Below are positions 47,500 to 58,302 of a DNA stretch of 64,000 nt, one piece after another (within the stretch, counting starts at the first letter, position 1; every line of letters starts with the position of its first letter). The position numbers were made by a program, and so were the translations under genes. The notes beneath the pieces are model-generated. The model was not told the DNA's origin and did no database searches. It saw nothing but the letters and a program-made list of their open reading frames with translations. The DNA is from Aselliscus stoliczkanus (Eukaryota > Chordata > Mammalia > Chiroptera > Hipposideridae): the NCBI GenBank assembly GCA_033961575.1, contig CM066735.1, positions 34,863,501 through 34,927,500 on the forward strand, written 5' to 3'.

Positions 47500-47605
47500 A
47501 AGAACAGATGTCTGTTTTGTTCACTGCAGAATAATTAATGACCTGGAACAGTGTCTAGAATATGCAAAGTGCTAAACACATAATTAGTGAATAAACAAAT
47601 GAAAA
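47500..47605 (+). repeat. LINE2 3'-terminal fragment
   Basis: GTTCACTGCAGAATAATTAA, ACCTGGAACAGTGTCTAGAA, then GTGAATAAACAAATGAA match the L2 3' end order. Confidence 0.5.
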
Positions 47606-47779
47606 ATTGAAGAACAAGTGGTTGCCAAAAACTAGTCCATCTTCAGAAATCTTAATACATATTCTGATTCCAATGATATTGTTTAGTCCTTTCACTCACT
47701 TAACAAATCTTTACCCTTTACGATTCACAAAGGGAGACAGAATATATTAATATAGCTTGGGAACATCTTTCTTTTATTT

Positions 47780-48236
47780 ACACTTTCTAAATGTGAATGT
47801 TATGTATAATTCTGTGAATTTTGTCAAACGTATAAAGTCATGTAATTGCTACCACCAGTATCTTGACATAAAACATTCCCATCACATAAAATTTTCCTTG
47901 TTGTCCTTTGTAGCCCATTCCCTGCTGCTACTCTATCCACTAACAACTGTAGATCTGCTTTGATCATTAATGTTTTGCCTTTTCAGGAATTTCAAATAAA
48001 TGAAATCATATATAGTCTTTTGTGTCTGGCTTTTCCTTAACATTGCTTTTGAGATATTTATGTTGTTGCATGTGTCAGTAGTTAATTCCGGCTTTATTTA
48101 GTAGTATTGCACTGTATGGTTACACCACAGTTTGTTTATTCATTCACCAGTTGATAAACCTTTGAGTTTGCTATTATAAATAAAGCTGCTATGAACATGT
48201 GGATACCAAAAAAAAAGAAAAAGAAAAAAAAAACAA
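47780..48236 (-). mobile_element. old L1 fragment, antisense, with A-rich end
   Basis: The top strand contains CATTCCCTGCTGCTACTCTA, CAAATAAATGAAATCATATA, TTGCACTGTATGGTTACACC and ATTCATTCACCAGTTGATAA, then TAAAGCTGCTATGAACATGT. These are the reverse complement of an old L1 ORF2 end and 3' UTR. An A-rich stretch at 48208-48236 sits at the far side, in the orientation opposite to that expected for the L1's own tail. Confidence 0.7.
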
Positions 48237-48836
48237 GTGAACATTTGGCAGTTATCCTTTGTCTTCCATCTCACAAAGATGTTTTTCTTTTGCTGTCATT
48301 TCATAATCAAAGGAAGTCTTCCATGCCTTTACATGTTAATATAGCCCCAAAGACTCTTTAACTCCACTTTTCTCATTTAGTCTATTTCTATAGAATATCC
48401 ATTTCCATTTATCTGGAGAAATATATTAAATTCATAGGCTCACCATGTATGAAGAGATTATTAGTTTATGTGTTCAATATACTGATGCTTTCACTGTGTA
48501 GATGTTAGTCTCTGTCACAGTGTCTGACCTATTAGCAATTGATGCAAATTAAATTAGAGCTGTAGATTCAATAATTAACAATTTTGACTATTATTTTTAT
48601 TCTAAATACATGTTATTTGACAAAAAACAATAAATTAATAATTAGAATAAACTAGAAGACAGATGTAAACATTTACCAACGTGCATCACAGGTATCAAAG
48701 TAGTTGGTTAGTGGTGAATTTGAGTCACTAAATATGATGACTAATGTGATGTACAGAGAATTATTTTTGATTTCTATTTATATAAATTTTCACTTCTTTG
48801 TATAATTTGTAGTAAAATGTGTATTATAACAAATTA
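48237..48836. other. unassigned sequence with octamer-bearing stretch
   Basis: No gene is seen. The 48480-48620 part is non-repetitive and carries ATGCAAAT at 48542-48549 next to AATTAAATTAG. It is a candidate conserved element only. Confidence 0.3.
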
Positions 48837-48848
48837 TCTTCATATCTC

Positions 48849-48955
48849 TGGGGTTTTTTTGTTTGTTTTTTTGAGGGCAGTGTCACTGGCCCTCATATGT
48901 GGGACCGAACCGGGGCCGCTGGCTTCCCAAGCCAGCGCTTAACCACCGCACCACT
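48849..48955 (-). mobile_element. tRNA-derived SINE, family A, leader missing
   Basis: TTGAGGGCAGTGTCACTGGC, CCTCATATGTGGGACCGAAC, the hairpin GCTGGCTTCCCAAGCCAGC and CCACCGCACCACT are present. The duplication TCTTCATATCTC lies at 48837-48848 and 48956-48967. The usual terminal CGGCCGGCCC is absent, so the element is slightly 5'-truncated. Confidence 0.92.
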
Positions 48956-48967
48956 TCTTCATATCTC

Positions 48968-49837
48968 ATTTTAACATAAAAAATACTAGAAAAACGTGAT
49001 GTCAAAAGGATTATACATATTTGTGTCATTTGACTCCTGATGAGTATAAAATAAACGCTTATTACAATATTTTCTTCATAATTTCAAACACAAGTATGAA
49101 AGGTCAGTATAGTTGCATCAACATATTTACTAACAAAATCCAACATAATTATAAACAGGAAAATACAGTATCCTTTGTGGATAATTTCCTGTATTATATG
49201 ACTCTGGTAAAAGCCATCAAAGCAAACTGCTCATTAATTGTACATTAAGAAATTATCCCCGAGTCTTTGTTAATTTCTTTTTGACAGATTCAGCCACAAT
49301 TCCCATAAGATGGCAGAAAATGTAAGTCAAAAAGAAGATAATACCAACTGGGTTCTCATAAATTTTTTCTCAGTTAACACGTTCTTACATATTTCACTAG
49401 CCCTGTCTCATCTGCAGCAGTAAAGAAGAACAGTAGGACAATAAATGCATTGTGTTGCACTCTGTGTGTGGCTTATAAGAATAAATTCTCACTTATGAGA
49501 GGGCTTTTTTCCTGACATCTACGCAGAAGGGGGTAAGTGATCAAAATATTGAGCAGGAAATACATGGATAAAAAGTACTAATGAATACCAGGTGTTTTAT
49601 GAGGTTATTTTTCTTAAATTATGCATGTCAACATAGTGCCTATAAAAATGCTTTCAGTAACATAACTATTCTACTCAGCATGGAAATAATACACTAACCA
49701 ATTATCTATAATGACTAGCCCACTGGGACAGAAAGATTTATAAGTAGGAGAAGCCAGTCTAACAAAATAATAAATTTGATCTGCCAGAGTTGCGCTTAGT
49801 ACTGCTTTTAGAGTTTATTCTAACCTTGCATGTGGGA
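48968..49837. other. unassigned AT-rich sequence
   Basis: No gene or named repeat is seen. Confidence 0.4.
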
Positions 49838-49885
<48 letters not shown>

Positions 49886-49900
49886 ATCTATCCATCTATA
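49838..49900. repeat. (ATCT)n simple repeat
   Basis: About fifteen ATCT units, lightly interrupted at the right end. Confidence 0.95.
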
Positions 49901-51008
49901 TAGCATTTTTCTTTTGTACAGTTACGTCTCGCATTCCTCTTTCTCAGGTACTCATTGCCATTATTATTTAACTAACACTTAGCCACTACTTAAAATGTAA
50001 TAAATAATATACAGAATAAAATATATATAGGAGACAAATCATGATGAATAAAACTGCAATTGATAATAATTTGATATTACGGAATGTAAATATTTTTTGG
50101 TGTCACTAGAGTACTTCTGAAAAAAGATTTCTGCATGAAATGTGGAGGGCAAATTGGTAACTGCCTTGTATTCCTTTTTGTTAGTTAAGTAAGTTTAGGC
50201 AGGGAATATAATGAGATGATTTTCCATTTCATTAAATCTAGGAAGTTTTGTAAAAGTGATATCTAATATTTTCCAGGTGTTACTGTGAACTTTATAGTTT
50301 TATGTTTAAAGGTTCTTTTTACTAACTTAGACCACAGGCCATAAATTATATGTTTAATTTGCTCTATAGAAAAAATCCAATTATTAACAGTTGTTTTGAA
50401 TAATGAAATTTGGCAAATAAACAACCTTTTTATTACTCATAGCCATTGCCAGCTTATCAAACTTTATAGGCTTTACAGGGGGGAAAAGCAATGCATTTTG
50501 TACTAAAGTTATGTTGAAAATAAGTTTGCTTTTATTAAAGATTTAGAAAGCATTGGTCATAAAACTAAATAAAAATCAAATTAAATACTTTAAGGAGACT
50601 TTGAACTTGAATAGAAATTGTATTGCCAAAAGTTACTTTTTTAAAACTTTTGACCTCATTATATTTTTTCCTTAAGATAAGTTATCTAAGTGCTAATATG
50701 AATAACAAAATATTTTGCTGATGATCAACAAGTAATATTCAATAGCCTAAAATATATTTTGTATATTCCAAGTATAACATGTCCTGAAATTAATAAAACG
50801 TTAGTAAAACATCTTGGAAGTTATTCAAAACACCAATAGATGGCAGTAGGAGTTTATATTTTAAGTTACTATAAGGCATTGGTCTTCTCCAATACTGCAC
50901 TGAAATCAACATTGACGAAATTGTTATATTTAACTTTATGAGCAACATTCATCAAAGTTTAATGTAAATATATGTACATATATTTTTGTATACATATATT
51001 TGTATACC
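49901..51008. other. unassigned AT-rich sequence
   Basis: No gene or named repeat is seen. Confidence 0.4.
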
Positions 51009-51010
51009 TA

Positions 51011-51018
51011 AATGTATA

Positions 51019-51070
<52 letters not shown>
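51011..51070. repeat. (TG)n-(TA)n simple repeat
   Basis: A short TG run leads into about 21 TA units. Confidence 0.95.
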
Positions 51071-51071
<1 letters not shown>

Positions 51072-51102
51072 ATATATATGTATCTATATACTCCTATATA
51101 TA

Positions 51103-51600
51103 GTATTAGATACCTGTTGCTGGCTAACAAATTACCCCAACATTTAGGAAAAACATTCCTTATTTCATACAGTTTCTGAAGGTCAGAAATCCAAGCATGG
51201 CTTATCTGGGTGGTTTTGGCTCAGTGTCTCTCATGAGTTGCACTTAAGCTCTCAGTCAGGGCTGTAGTCACTGAAGGGGCTGGTCCATCTACTTCCCAAA
51301 TCCTATGGAGGGCTGATTACCAGAGGTTTCAGTTCCTTGCTATCTGGGCCCCTGCTCATGTGACATGGAAGCTGGCCTTCTCAGACTGCATGAAGGAGGA
51401 GAGAAAATGAGAGCACAGCAAGCAAGAGAGCCCCGGAGAACACTCCCTCCAGACTTTGTAACCTGACACTCACTTCTACTTAGCCTATTGGTCAATAGAC
51501 CTACCCTGGTATAATTTGGGAGATGATTATATCATGATAGTGAAAATACCAGGTGGAAATGGAGATACACATCTCGGTGGGTGGTTATACATTTATATTA
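51103..51600 (+). mobile_element. solitary MLT1-type LTR (ERVL-MaLR)
   Basis: The order TGTTGCTGGCTAACAAATTA, CCCCAACATTTAGGAAAAAC, ATACAGTTTCTGAAGGTCAG, AATCCAAGCATGGCTTATCT, TCAGTTCCTTGCTATCTGG, AGCACAGCAAGCAAGAGAG and CTTTGTAACCTGACACTCAC follows an MLT1-class LTR. The right end is degraded. No internal retroviral sequence adjoins it. Confidence 0.75.
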
Positions 51601-53230
51601 TAGCCTCTTCATACTCAATTTTGTTGTTCTTTTATGTCAAGTTTAATATTTCTATTTCTGTAATTGCAAATACTCTTTTCCTATCTTTCTACTCAATATA
51701 TTTTATTTAACCTCCTTCATCCTTCCTTCCTTCTCCCTCCCTCCCTGTCACCACCTGTCATGATCCTGAAAGTAAAATGTGCATATAAGCATAAATATAT
51801 TCAAATTTTTTAATTTCTTGATTGGGATATTATTAAAACTTTTGGAATACAGACTGTCAGTAAAAATAATACTTATTATTTACTAATACAATATTACCTT
51901 CTCATCACAAATGGTAATATATAAAATAAAAGGCCTCCTAAATTTATAATTTACCTTAGTCCACCCATCTCAACTCTCATTTGCTAAGGAATGTGTACCA
52001 ACGTCTCTTTAGAAATAGCTTGTTTATTAGGGGTGAAAGCAGTTATTACAAATAGAGTCTGTTAGGTTTAGGAGCAGAGATATAAAACTTTCAGTGTCAG
52101 TTCTGTATAAAAGCAGCTTAAAGATATATTTTTTTAAAATAAAGCTGTGATGTTAATGGAATAGTGGCCAGATAGTGGTAATAAACAGAAAGAGTGTAGA
52201 AAGGATAAGAAGAAAGGATGTTCTTAATGGCTAAGAAAATAATATGTAATTGAATTTAAAAGTGCTTTCTGGTTTACATACAAGCAAAAGTTTTCTCCAT
52301 CAGGGTTAGTAGAGGAAACCAAACCACTCTAGGTATTTTAACCAGAACAAAATTTAACTCCTCACTGTTGTTGCTTACACATTCACTGCAATTTGTCAAG
52401 GAGTTTTCTAGTCTCCCAGCGTATCCCAGACCCTTTGAACCTGACTAACAGAGGAGGTTCCACCTGAGGCACATTTAAGAGGGTGTCAGAGAGATACCAC
52501 AGAACATTGAGTTTAAAAATTCACCACTGAACTTGTGGTTTATGAATATGGAAGACAGACTTACTGCAGCTGTCAATATGTTCATCTCTAGACAACTTTG
52601 AAGCTATAGATTAGACATTTCAGTGATGCTACGGAGTATTCCCATATGTGAACTTCCTTGCAAAAACAAAGTATCCAAAAATAAATGCAAGAAACCTTCT
52701 GTTCTATTTTCACATTTTCCATCTCCTGCGAATGCTTGCAAACAGCCATCTCCAGTACACATCAAGAACCCCACCTATAAGAGCCTCTGAGATATGCAGT
52801 GTTCCTTTTCCAGATCCTGTGACTCTAGGAGGTATCAAGCAAGGATGCTAAGTGACAGTCGACCATATGCAGCATGCAGTGTTTCTGTTTCAAGTGTGGA
52901 AGTGACAATGTTTCCTCTACAGCCTCTATTTTTCTCTCTGATAATTTTGCTTCCCTGCATTGCTCTAGAGCTAAGTAAAGCATACTCCAAGATTTTTTTT
53001 GTACTAAGCACACTCAAAAAATAGATTTTAATATCCTCTGTTGAAAAAATAATAATCTCTCTCCTTGAATAATTATCAGCTTACTAAAAGGGATAAATGG
53101 TTCAAAAATGAAACAAATCTTCCATGTCCAGGATAGAGCTGGTTCTCTGGAAATATTATCTCTTTAACAATATGTACACCTGGAAACGTATAAGAAAAAA
53201 AATAACATATACAGACCTGAGCAGTCATTA
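51601..53230. other. unassigned sequence
   Basis: No gene or named repeat is seen. A CTTC/CTCC-rich patch lies at 51712-51755. Overlapping short open frames at 52794-53024 carry no known domain. Confidence 0.35.
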
Positions 53231-53234
53231 TGAA

Positions 53235-53390
53235 ATTATGGTCATTAGTCATTATAATAACCCCATAAATGTTATCATTACCATTATACAGATGAGGACA
53301 CAAAAGCTTAGAAACTTTAAAAAATTTGCTTAAAATTATGCAGTATCCAAACTAAGGATCCACTATCACAATCCAGTTTCATTCTATTGC
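53235..53390 (-). repeat. MIR fragment
   Basis: TAATAACCCCATAAATGTTA, CATTATACAGATGAGGACAC, AAAAGCTTAGAAACTTTAAA, TATGCAGTATCCAAACTAAG and ATCACAATCCAG follow reverse-complement MIR. Confidence 0.75.
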
Positions 53391-53734
53391 ATAATGATCA
53401 TCAGTATATGTCCTATCTAAAGACTTTTAGGTTGTCATGTTGATAAATTTAAATTACTTAATGGACATTAAATATCATTTGTATTTCTTATGAAATCTAG
53501 AACTTTTTCTAAACTGAAATTACCTACTGTGATTAAACTTTCCTTGACTGCAAAGGGGGAGAAATGAAAAGGGGGTTGGGGAGATGGAGGACAGAATTGT
53601 GTTTATTTTCAACCCAAGCAATTTCATTTTAATATATATTACTATTTTCATAGATTTAACATCTTGGTTATTTTTTTCCCCAAACTATGCTGAGAATGGT
53701 AAGTAAGCCGGTCATCGCTTTTGGCTGCATGTAA

Positions 53735-54065
53735 CAGATATGCAATATCTTAATTAATAAGGGGATTATTTTCCTAGTGTAATAGTAAGTGCCAGGAAAA
53801 GTAGTTCAGGGATGGTGTACCCATCCTTTTCTGCCATTTTTAGCATACGGTTATTTCCCCTCACAGTTGTAATCTGGCTGCCCGCTTCTGGTCATCCCAT
53901 CTGTCCTCCAGGCAGGTAACCAGGAAAAGGGCAAATGATGAAGAGCAGAGTGTAGGAGGTAAAGAGAGAAGTCCCTTGCACCTGTCCACAATTAAATAGC
54001 TTGTCCAAAAGTCTGACCCTGCAACTTTCTCTCAGATTTCATTCACCAGAACTACATGTCATGGC
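53735..54065. repeat. old interspersed repeat, family not named
   Basis: AGTGCCAGGAAAAGTAGTTC, AGGGATGGTGTACCCATCC, TTTCTGCCATTTTTAGCATA and TTCATTCACCAGAACTACAT keep the order of a widespread ancient mammalian repeat that I cannot name. It is possibly the same family as 5445-5640. Confidence 0.4.
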
Positions 54066-54546
54066 TACCTGTTACATGTAAAAAATATCATCTGTGAGGA
54101 AACGCTTAAGGAACTTATAAATGAGTGTTATTTAGTTTGAAATGGAAGGAGAATTTTAGTAAATTAATAATAGAAATGATTATCCTAAAATGTTAAGTAG
54201 CTAGCTTTCTAGGATCTTGGAAAACCAAATTTTAATTGGGTATGTTTCTGCTCTGTAAATATCAAGATTCTTATAATACAGGAAAGGAAGAATGGATTTT
54301 TGGAAGGCTAACTGTGCTGTCTGTAAAACTCTGGTAGTATTATGATGACCCCAAAACATAAATGATGATCTATAATTTATTGATTAATCAGTTGTTAAGG
54401 CCAAAACAAAAAATAAGCAAAAACAGCATTAAAAAACCCAAAAGCTATTTCAAAATTCCCATTATTGTAATTTATTTGAAGTGTTATAGCTCATATTCTA
54501 CTATGCTAAATTTACCTTCATAATTTTTGGTAAAGAGGAACATTTT

Positions 54547-54748
54547 TTTTAAATTAAAATTAATTGGGGTGACAATAGTTAACACAACTACATAAGTTTC
54601 AAGTGTACAATTCTATGATACATCATCTCTATATGGTATGATGTGTTCATCACACAGAGTCAGTTCTTCTTCCATCACTATATATTTGATCCCCTTTACC
54701 CTCTTCTACCCCCTCCACTCCCCTTACTGGTAACCACTAAACTGTTGT
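54547..54748 (-). mobile_element. antisense short L1 3' end
   Basis: The 12-bp duplication GAGGAACATTTT at 54535-54546 and 54749-54760 encloses the reverse complement of a CCCAATTAATTTTAATT-type L1 3' UTR: GGGGTGACAATAGTTAACAC, CAAGTGTACAATTCTATGAT and TTTGATCCCCTTTACCCTC. Confidence 0.93.
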
Positions 54749-54760
54749 GAGGAACATTTT

Positions 54761-56505
54761 CTTTTTTAACATAAAGAAAATAACTATTTCCAAATTAAAA
54801 CAGCTCCATCTTAGTAGATTTGTACTGGTAGAAAGGCCCACACTGATGAGTGCACTCGCTATTAAAGCTTCTACCCAGAAATCAGACCCTTCACCACAGC
54901 ACACCTTGCATTGTCCAAAGCATGTCACATAACCATGATAAACATCAAAGAGGACACAAAAGTAAATGTGGAACCATCATACTGACTAACATATGTGCCT
55001 GCCTTTTTAAAGCCACCATGCTAGAAGCCCCATGAGTATACATAAACAATCTTTATTACAAAGTTGAAAAGTGAAGAGTACTCTGAAAGGGGTACAGAGG
55101 AGAGGCTCGTTGAGCAATTAGCAATTGCCTCATTGATCATCATGTAATAAAAGCTTTATAAAATAATTCATGAATTATTCATGAATTCAGCAATGCAGCC
55201 TAAGTATCTTTGTGCAAATAAAAGTACAGCTCTTAGTACAAGGACGGAATGAGAGGCCCCATGAAGAATACTTTATACATTAATTTACCAATACTATTGA
55301 AAATGTTTATTTTTTAAGAATTGTGCATTCAGCATTATACTGACATTGAGGTTTTAGTCAAACATGGAGAAAAAGAGAAGCAAGGCCCCTGGATTCATGG
55401 GAACCGTGACCCCGTGGGGTGGAGTGAGGTAATATAGTGCTACAGGAGATGAAAATAGAGATCAACCAGAATTCCCAATGGAGACAAAAGAAAAATCTAG
55501 ATCACATCTGAACAGGGGCAGCATTTCCTTAGTGAGAAAGTTTACCTCATGACTTTCTATGTATCGTTTCCATGTTAGTATATATGTATACTAAGATGGG
55601 TACTATTATCTGTATTGTTCTACTTTCTTACGGCTTCAAAGAAAAGCCTCAATTTGATTTTACATACAGGTTGAGATTAAAGGACACTTGTAGGTGTCAT
55701 TTATAATGTCCTAGTAGATTATACATGGTTTTTATGACCAAAGTGAATAGAAAATCACTCACCCAATGTTGATCTTACATTTTCTATGTGGAGATGTGTT
55801 ACGTGTACATACACCTACGTGACTGTGAGGACACTGGGACTAGCGAGGAAACATTTAAACAATTTATAAAGGCATTTTAATTAGTTTGGAAAAAGAAACA
55901 GCGTGAATCACTCACTAGAAGAAATGATAAAGTTTTAAGAAACTACATTTTCTTCATTTATATTTAAGAAAACAAAACGAAATGGCTGTGACAAAATTTA
56001 AGATTTAAGAAAGTTCATTAATGTGAACCAACCATTACTCATTGGTAATTTCTTAATCAAGTAACTATAAGTAAAAGTTAAGAGGCAGATTTCATTTCAT
56101 TAGAAATCAGAATTTTTAAGCTGCTATAATTTTCGAACTTTCTATAGGTTCCTGAAAGGTAATGGGCTAGATGTATTTTTAAAGAAGTTGAATGAGAATT
56201 AGAGAAATGCATACAGAGATTATAATTTGGAGTGGGAATTGAACTAGCTGATCCAAAGATTATTTTTATAACTATGAATTGTTGAAAATAATGTGTCATA
56301 TTTTTTTAACAAATTAAAATATATTTAAGACGGATAGGAAATTGTAATAATTGCTGGAAAACTTTTTGTTATGAGCTACTATTGATTTTAAACAATGAAA
56401 TAACATTTAAAAAATTAATGACAGTGTTTTCAAGTTTTCCACTGCTCTTCCAAAAAATATGTAAGTCTGCTAATTTCCTCTCTGTTGCTATCACCAGATC
56501 CCTAT
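54761..56505. other. unassigned sequence with palindromic AT motif
   Basis: No gene is seen. Two adjacent copies of ATTCATGAATT lie at 55166-55187 within a non-repetitive stretch (55110-55260) that also holds CAATTAGCAATTGCC. Confidence 0.35.
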
Positions 56506-56509
56506 AATC

Positions 56510-56900
56510 TTCCATTTATCAATTGCACTTTACATAATCCAATCATCTTCCATATTTTACCCAGAGTATCTGACTCTACACTGCAGTCTAATACATGTCA
56601 CCACCTTGATTAAAAACTGTTAGTAGCCTCCCTGTATTCAACATACAAGTAATTTTTACAAGCAGTTGTATGAAACCATTTGGGGTGTGCTCCTGCATAA
56701 CTTTTATAATTTCCTTTTTTGCTCATAGTCAACTTATCCTATCTGACTTTCTGTTTCCCTTGTGAAATAAGCTCTTTCCTTGGGCATGTTTTCTTGTCTA
56801 CCTTTGAAAACCACCATCCATCCCTTATCTGACAAATCTTTATCCTACACATGTCCCAAATAAGTACTTTATGAAATCCAATCTAAATTACTTGCTTCTT
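56510..56900 (+). repeat. LINE2 fragment
   Basis: L2 3'-half order is visible: TGATTAAAAACTGTTAGTAG, CCTCCCTGTATTCAACATAC, a GCTCTTTCCTTGGGCATGTT block, then TCCAATCTAAATTACTTGC. Divergence is high. Confidence 0.55.
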
Positions 56901-57765
56901 GTATTTTCTTTCATAAATCTGTTTTTGTTTTTGGAAACATTTACATTTTAAAGTTATAGGTTTATATATTATTATTTGTTTAATCAAACAATCAATATGA
57001 CAGGGACTTTGGAATAACAAGTGCTAGCACAGTACTTCTATTAACTAAATCTTTCAAATGACAACCACAGGATTTTCATCTCTTATGAGAAGAATAGTTT
57101 TTATAGAAATAAATAATTATGAACTATGGACAAAATTTTTTAAAGAAGTGTTTGAAGACACTGGAGGGAGAACAAAAGCCTTCATAATCTGGGGTGAATT
57201 TACCCTACAACACAGGGCTTCATGCTGTGGGAATTACGCAGGTGTGTAGCACTCCCCCTCCAGACACCCTGTCGAGGTGGGTAAACAGAACTCACACAGA
57301 AGGTGTCAGCCACACTGATGAGGGCGTCACAGAAGCTGAGGCTGCCAGTGCAAATGGAAATTGAGAGAGATCTGAAAAGGAGGGAAAAATAATATGGGGA
57401 CCTAAAAGCTCTTTATAAACTCACCTCACCATTTAGTTGAGCAATGAACTGTGCATGTCAACATGAGATTTCAGAGCCCAGTGGGGAAGCAACAGACAGA
57501 ATGCTGAAAGTGAGGAGTCTGTATTTCAGTTGCTGCCCAAGGCAGAAGGGACACTGTTTGGAATTTGAATCCACCAAGTTGGTGGGGACTGGTACGCAAG
57601 TTGGGCTTTGTCTACAAAGGACAAAAAGGGCCATGTCCGGAGAGTCAAAGACAAGAAAGCCCACCCTGGGATTAATGACACAAATAACATGTACTCATCA
57701 AAACAAAGTTCACTAGTTCAAGATTATCCATTAATAAATTACTTGCTGAAATATGAAACAGATAA
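56901..57765. other. unassigned sequence, GC-richer middle
   Basis: The 57230-57700 part is GC-richer and has short open frames without recognisable domains. It could be an unclassified old repeat. Confidence 0.3.
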
Positions 57766-57769
57766 CAGA

Positions 57770-58065
57770 AATCATCTTTGCAATGCATCTCATACAGTGT
57801 TCAGATTTCTAGGAGTTCTAGAATAGGTTAAACTAAGATACTGTGATAGAAATTAAAACAGTGGTTTCCAGGGTGAAGGGGATTATTAACTAGAAAAGGG
57901 AGTAAAAGAACTTGTGTTGATAGTGATAATGTTCTTTATATTATGTTGTGTGTTGGTTACATGAGTATATTCAGTTGTCAAAATTTATTGAGCATTACAG
58001 TAAAAATCTATGAACTCAATTTATGTAAATTATACCTAAAATTGATAAATTAGTGAATTAAGGTA
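57770..58065 (+). repeat. old L1 3'-UTR fragment
   Basis: GAAATTAAAACAGTGGTTTC, CAGGGTGAAGGGGATTATTA, GTGTGTTGGTTACATGAGTA, AGTTGTCAAAATTTATTGAG, then TATGTAAATTATACCTAAA follow the 3' end of old L1M-type elements. Confidence 0.75.
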
Positions 58066-58185
58066 TCATTTCCCCTGGGTTATGAATAATATTTAAAAAT
58101 AATTTTGCATATTCATTGATCATAAATTAGAAAAATAGTTAAAATAATAATTCATGAAACAGTTGCCAAGATTTCTTTGATTTTT

Positions 58186-58294
58186 TTCTTCTTTTTTTTT
58201 TGAGGGCAGTGTCACTGGCCCTCATATGTGGGACTGAACCGGGGCCGCTGGCTTCCCAAGCCAGAGCTTAACCACCATGTCACTCAGCTGGCCC
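58186..58294 (-). mobile_element. tRNA-derived SINE, family A
   Basis: TTGAGGGCAGTGTCACTGGC, CCTCATATGTGGGACTGAAC, TGGCTTCCCAAGCCAGAGCT and CACTCAGCTGGCCC are present. The short duplication TGATTTTT lies at 58178-58185 and 58295-58302. Confidence 0.92.
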
Positions 58295-58302
58295 TGATTT
58301 TT

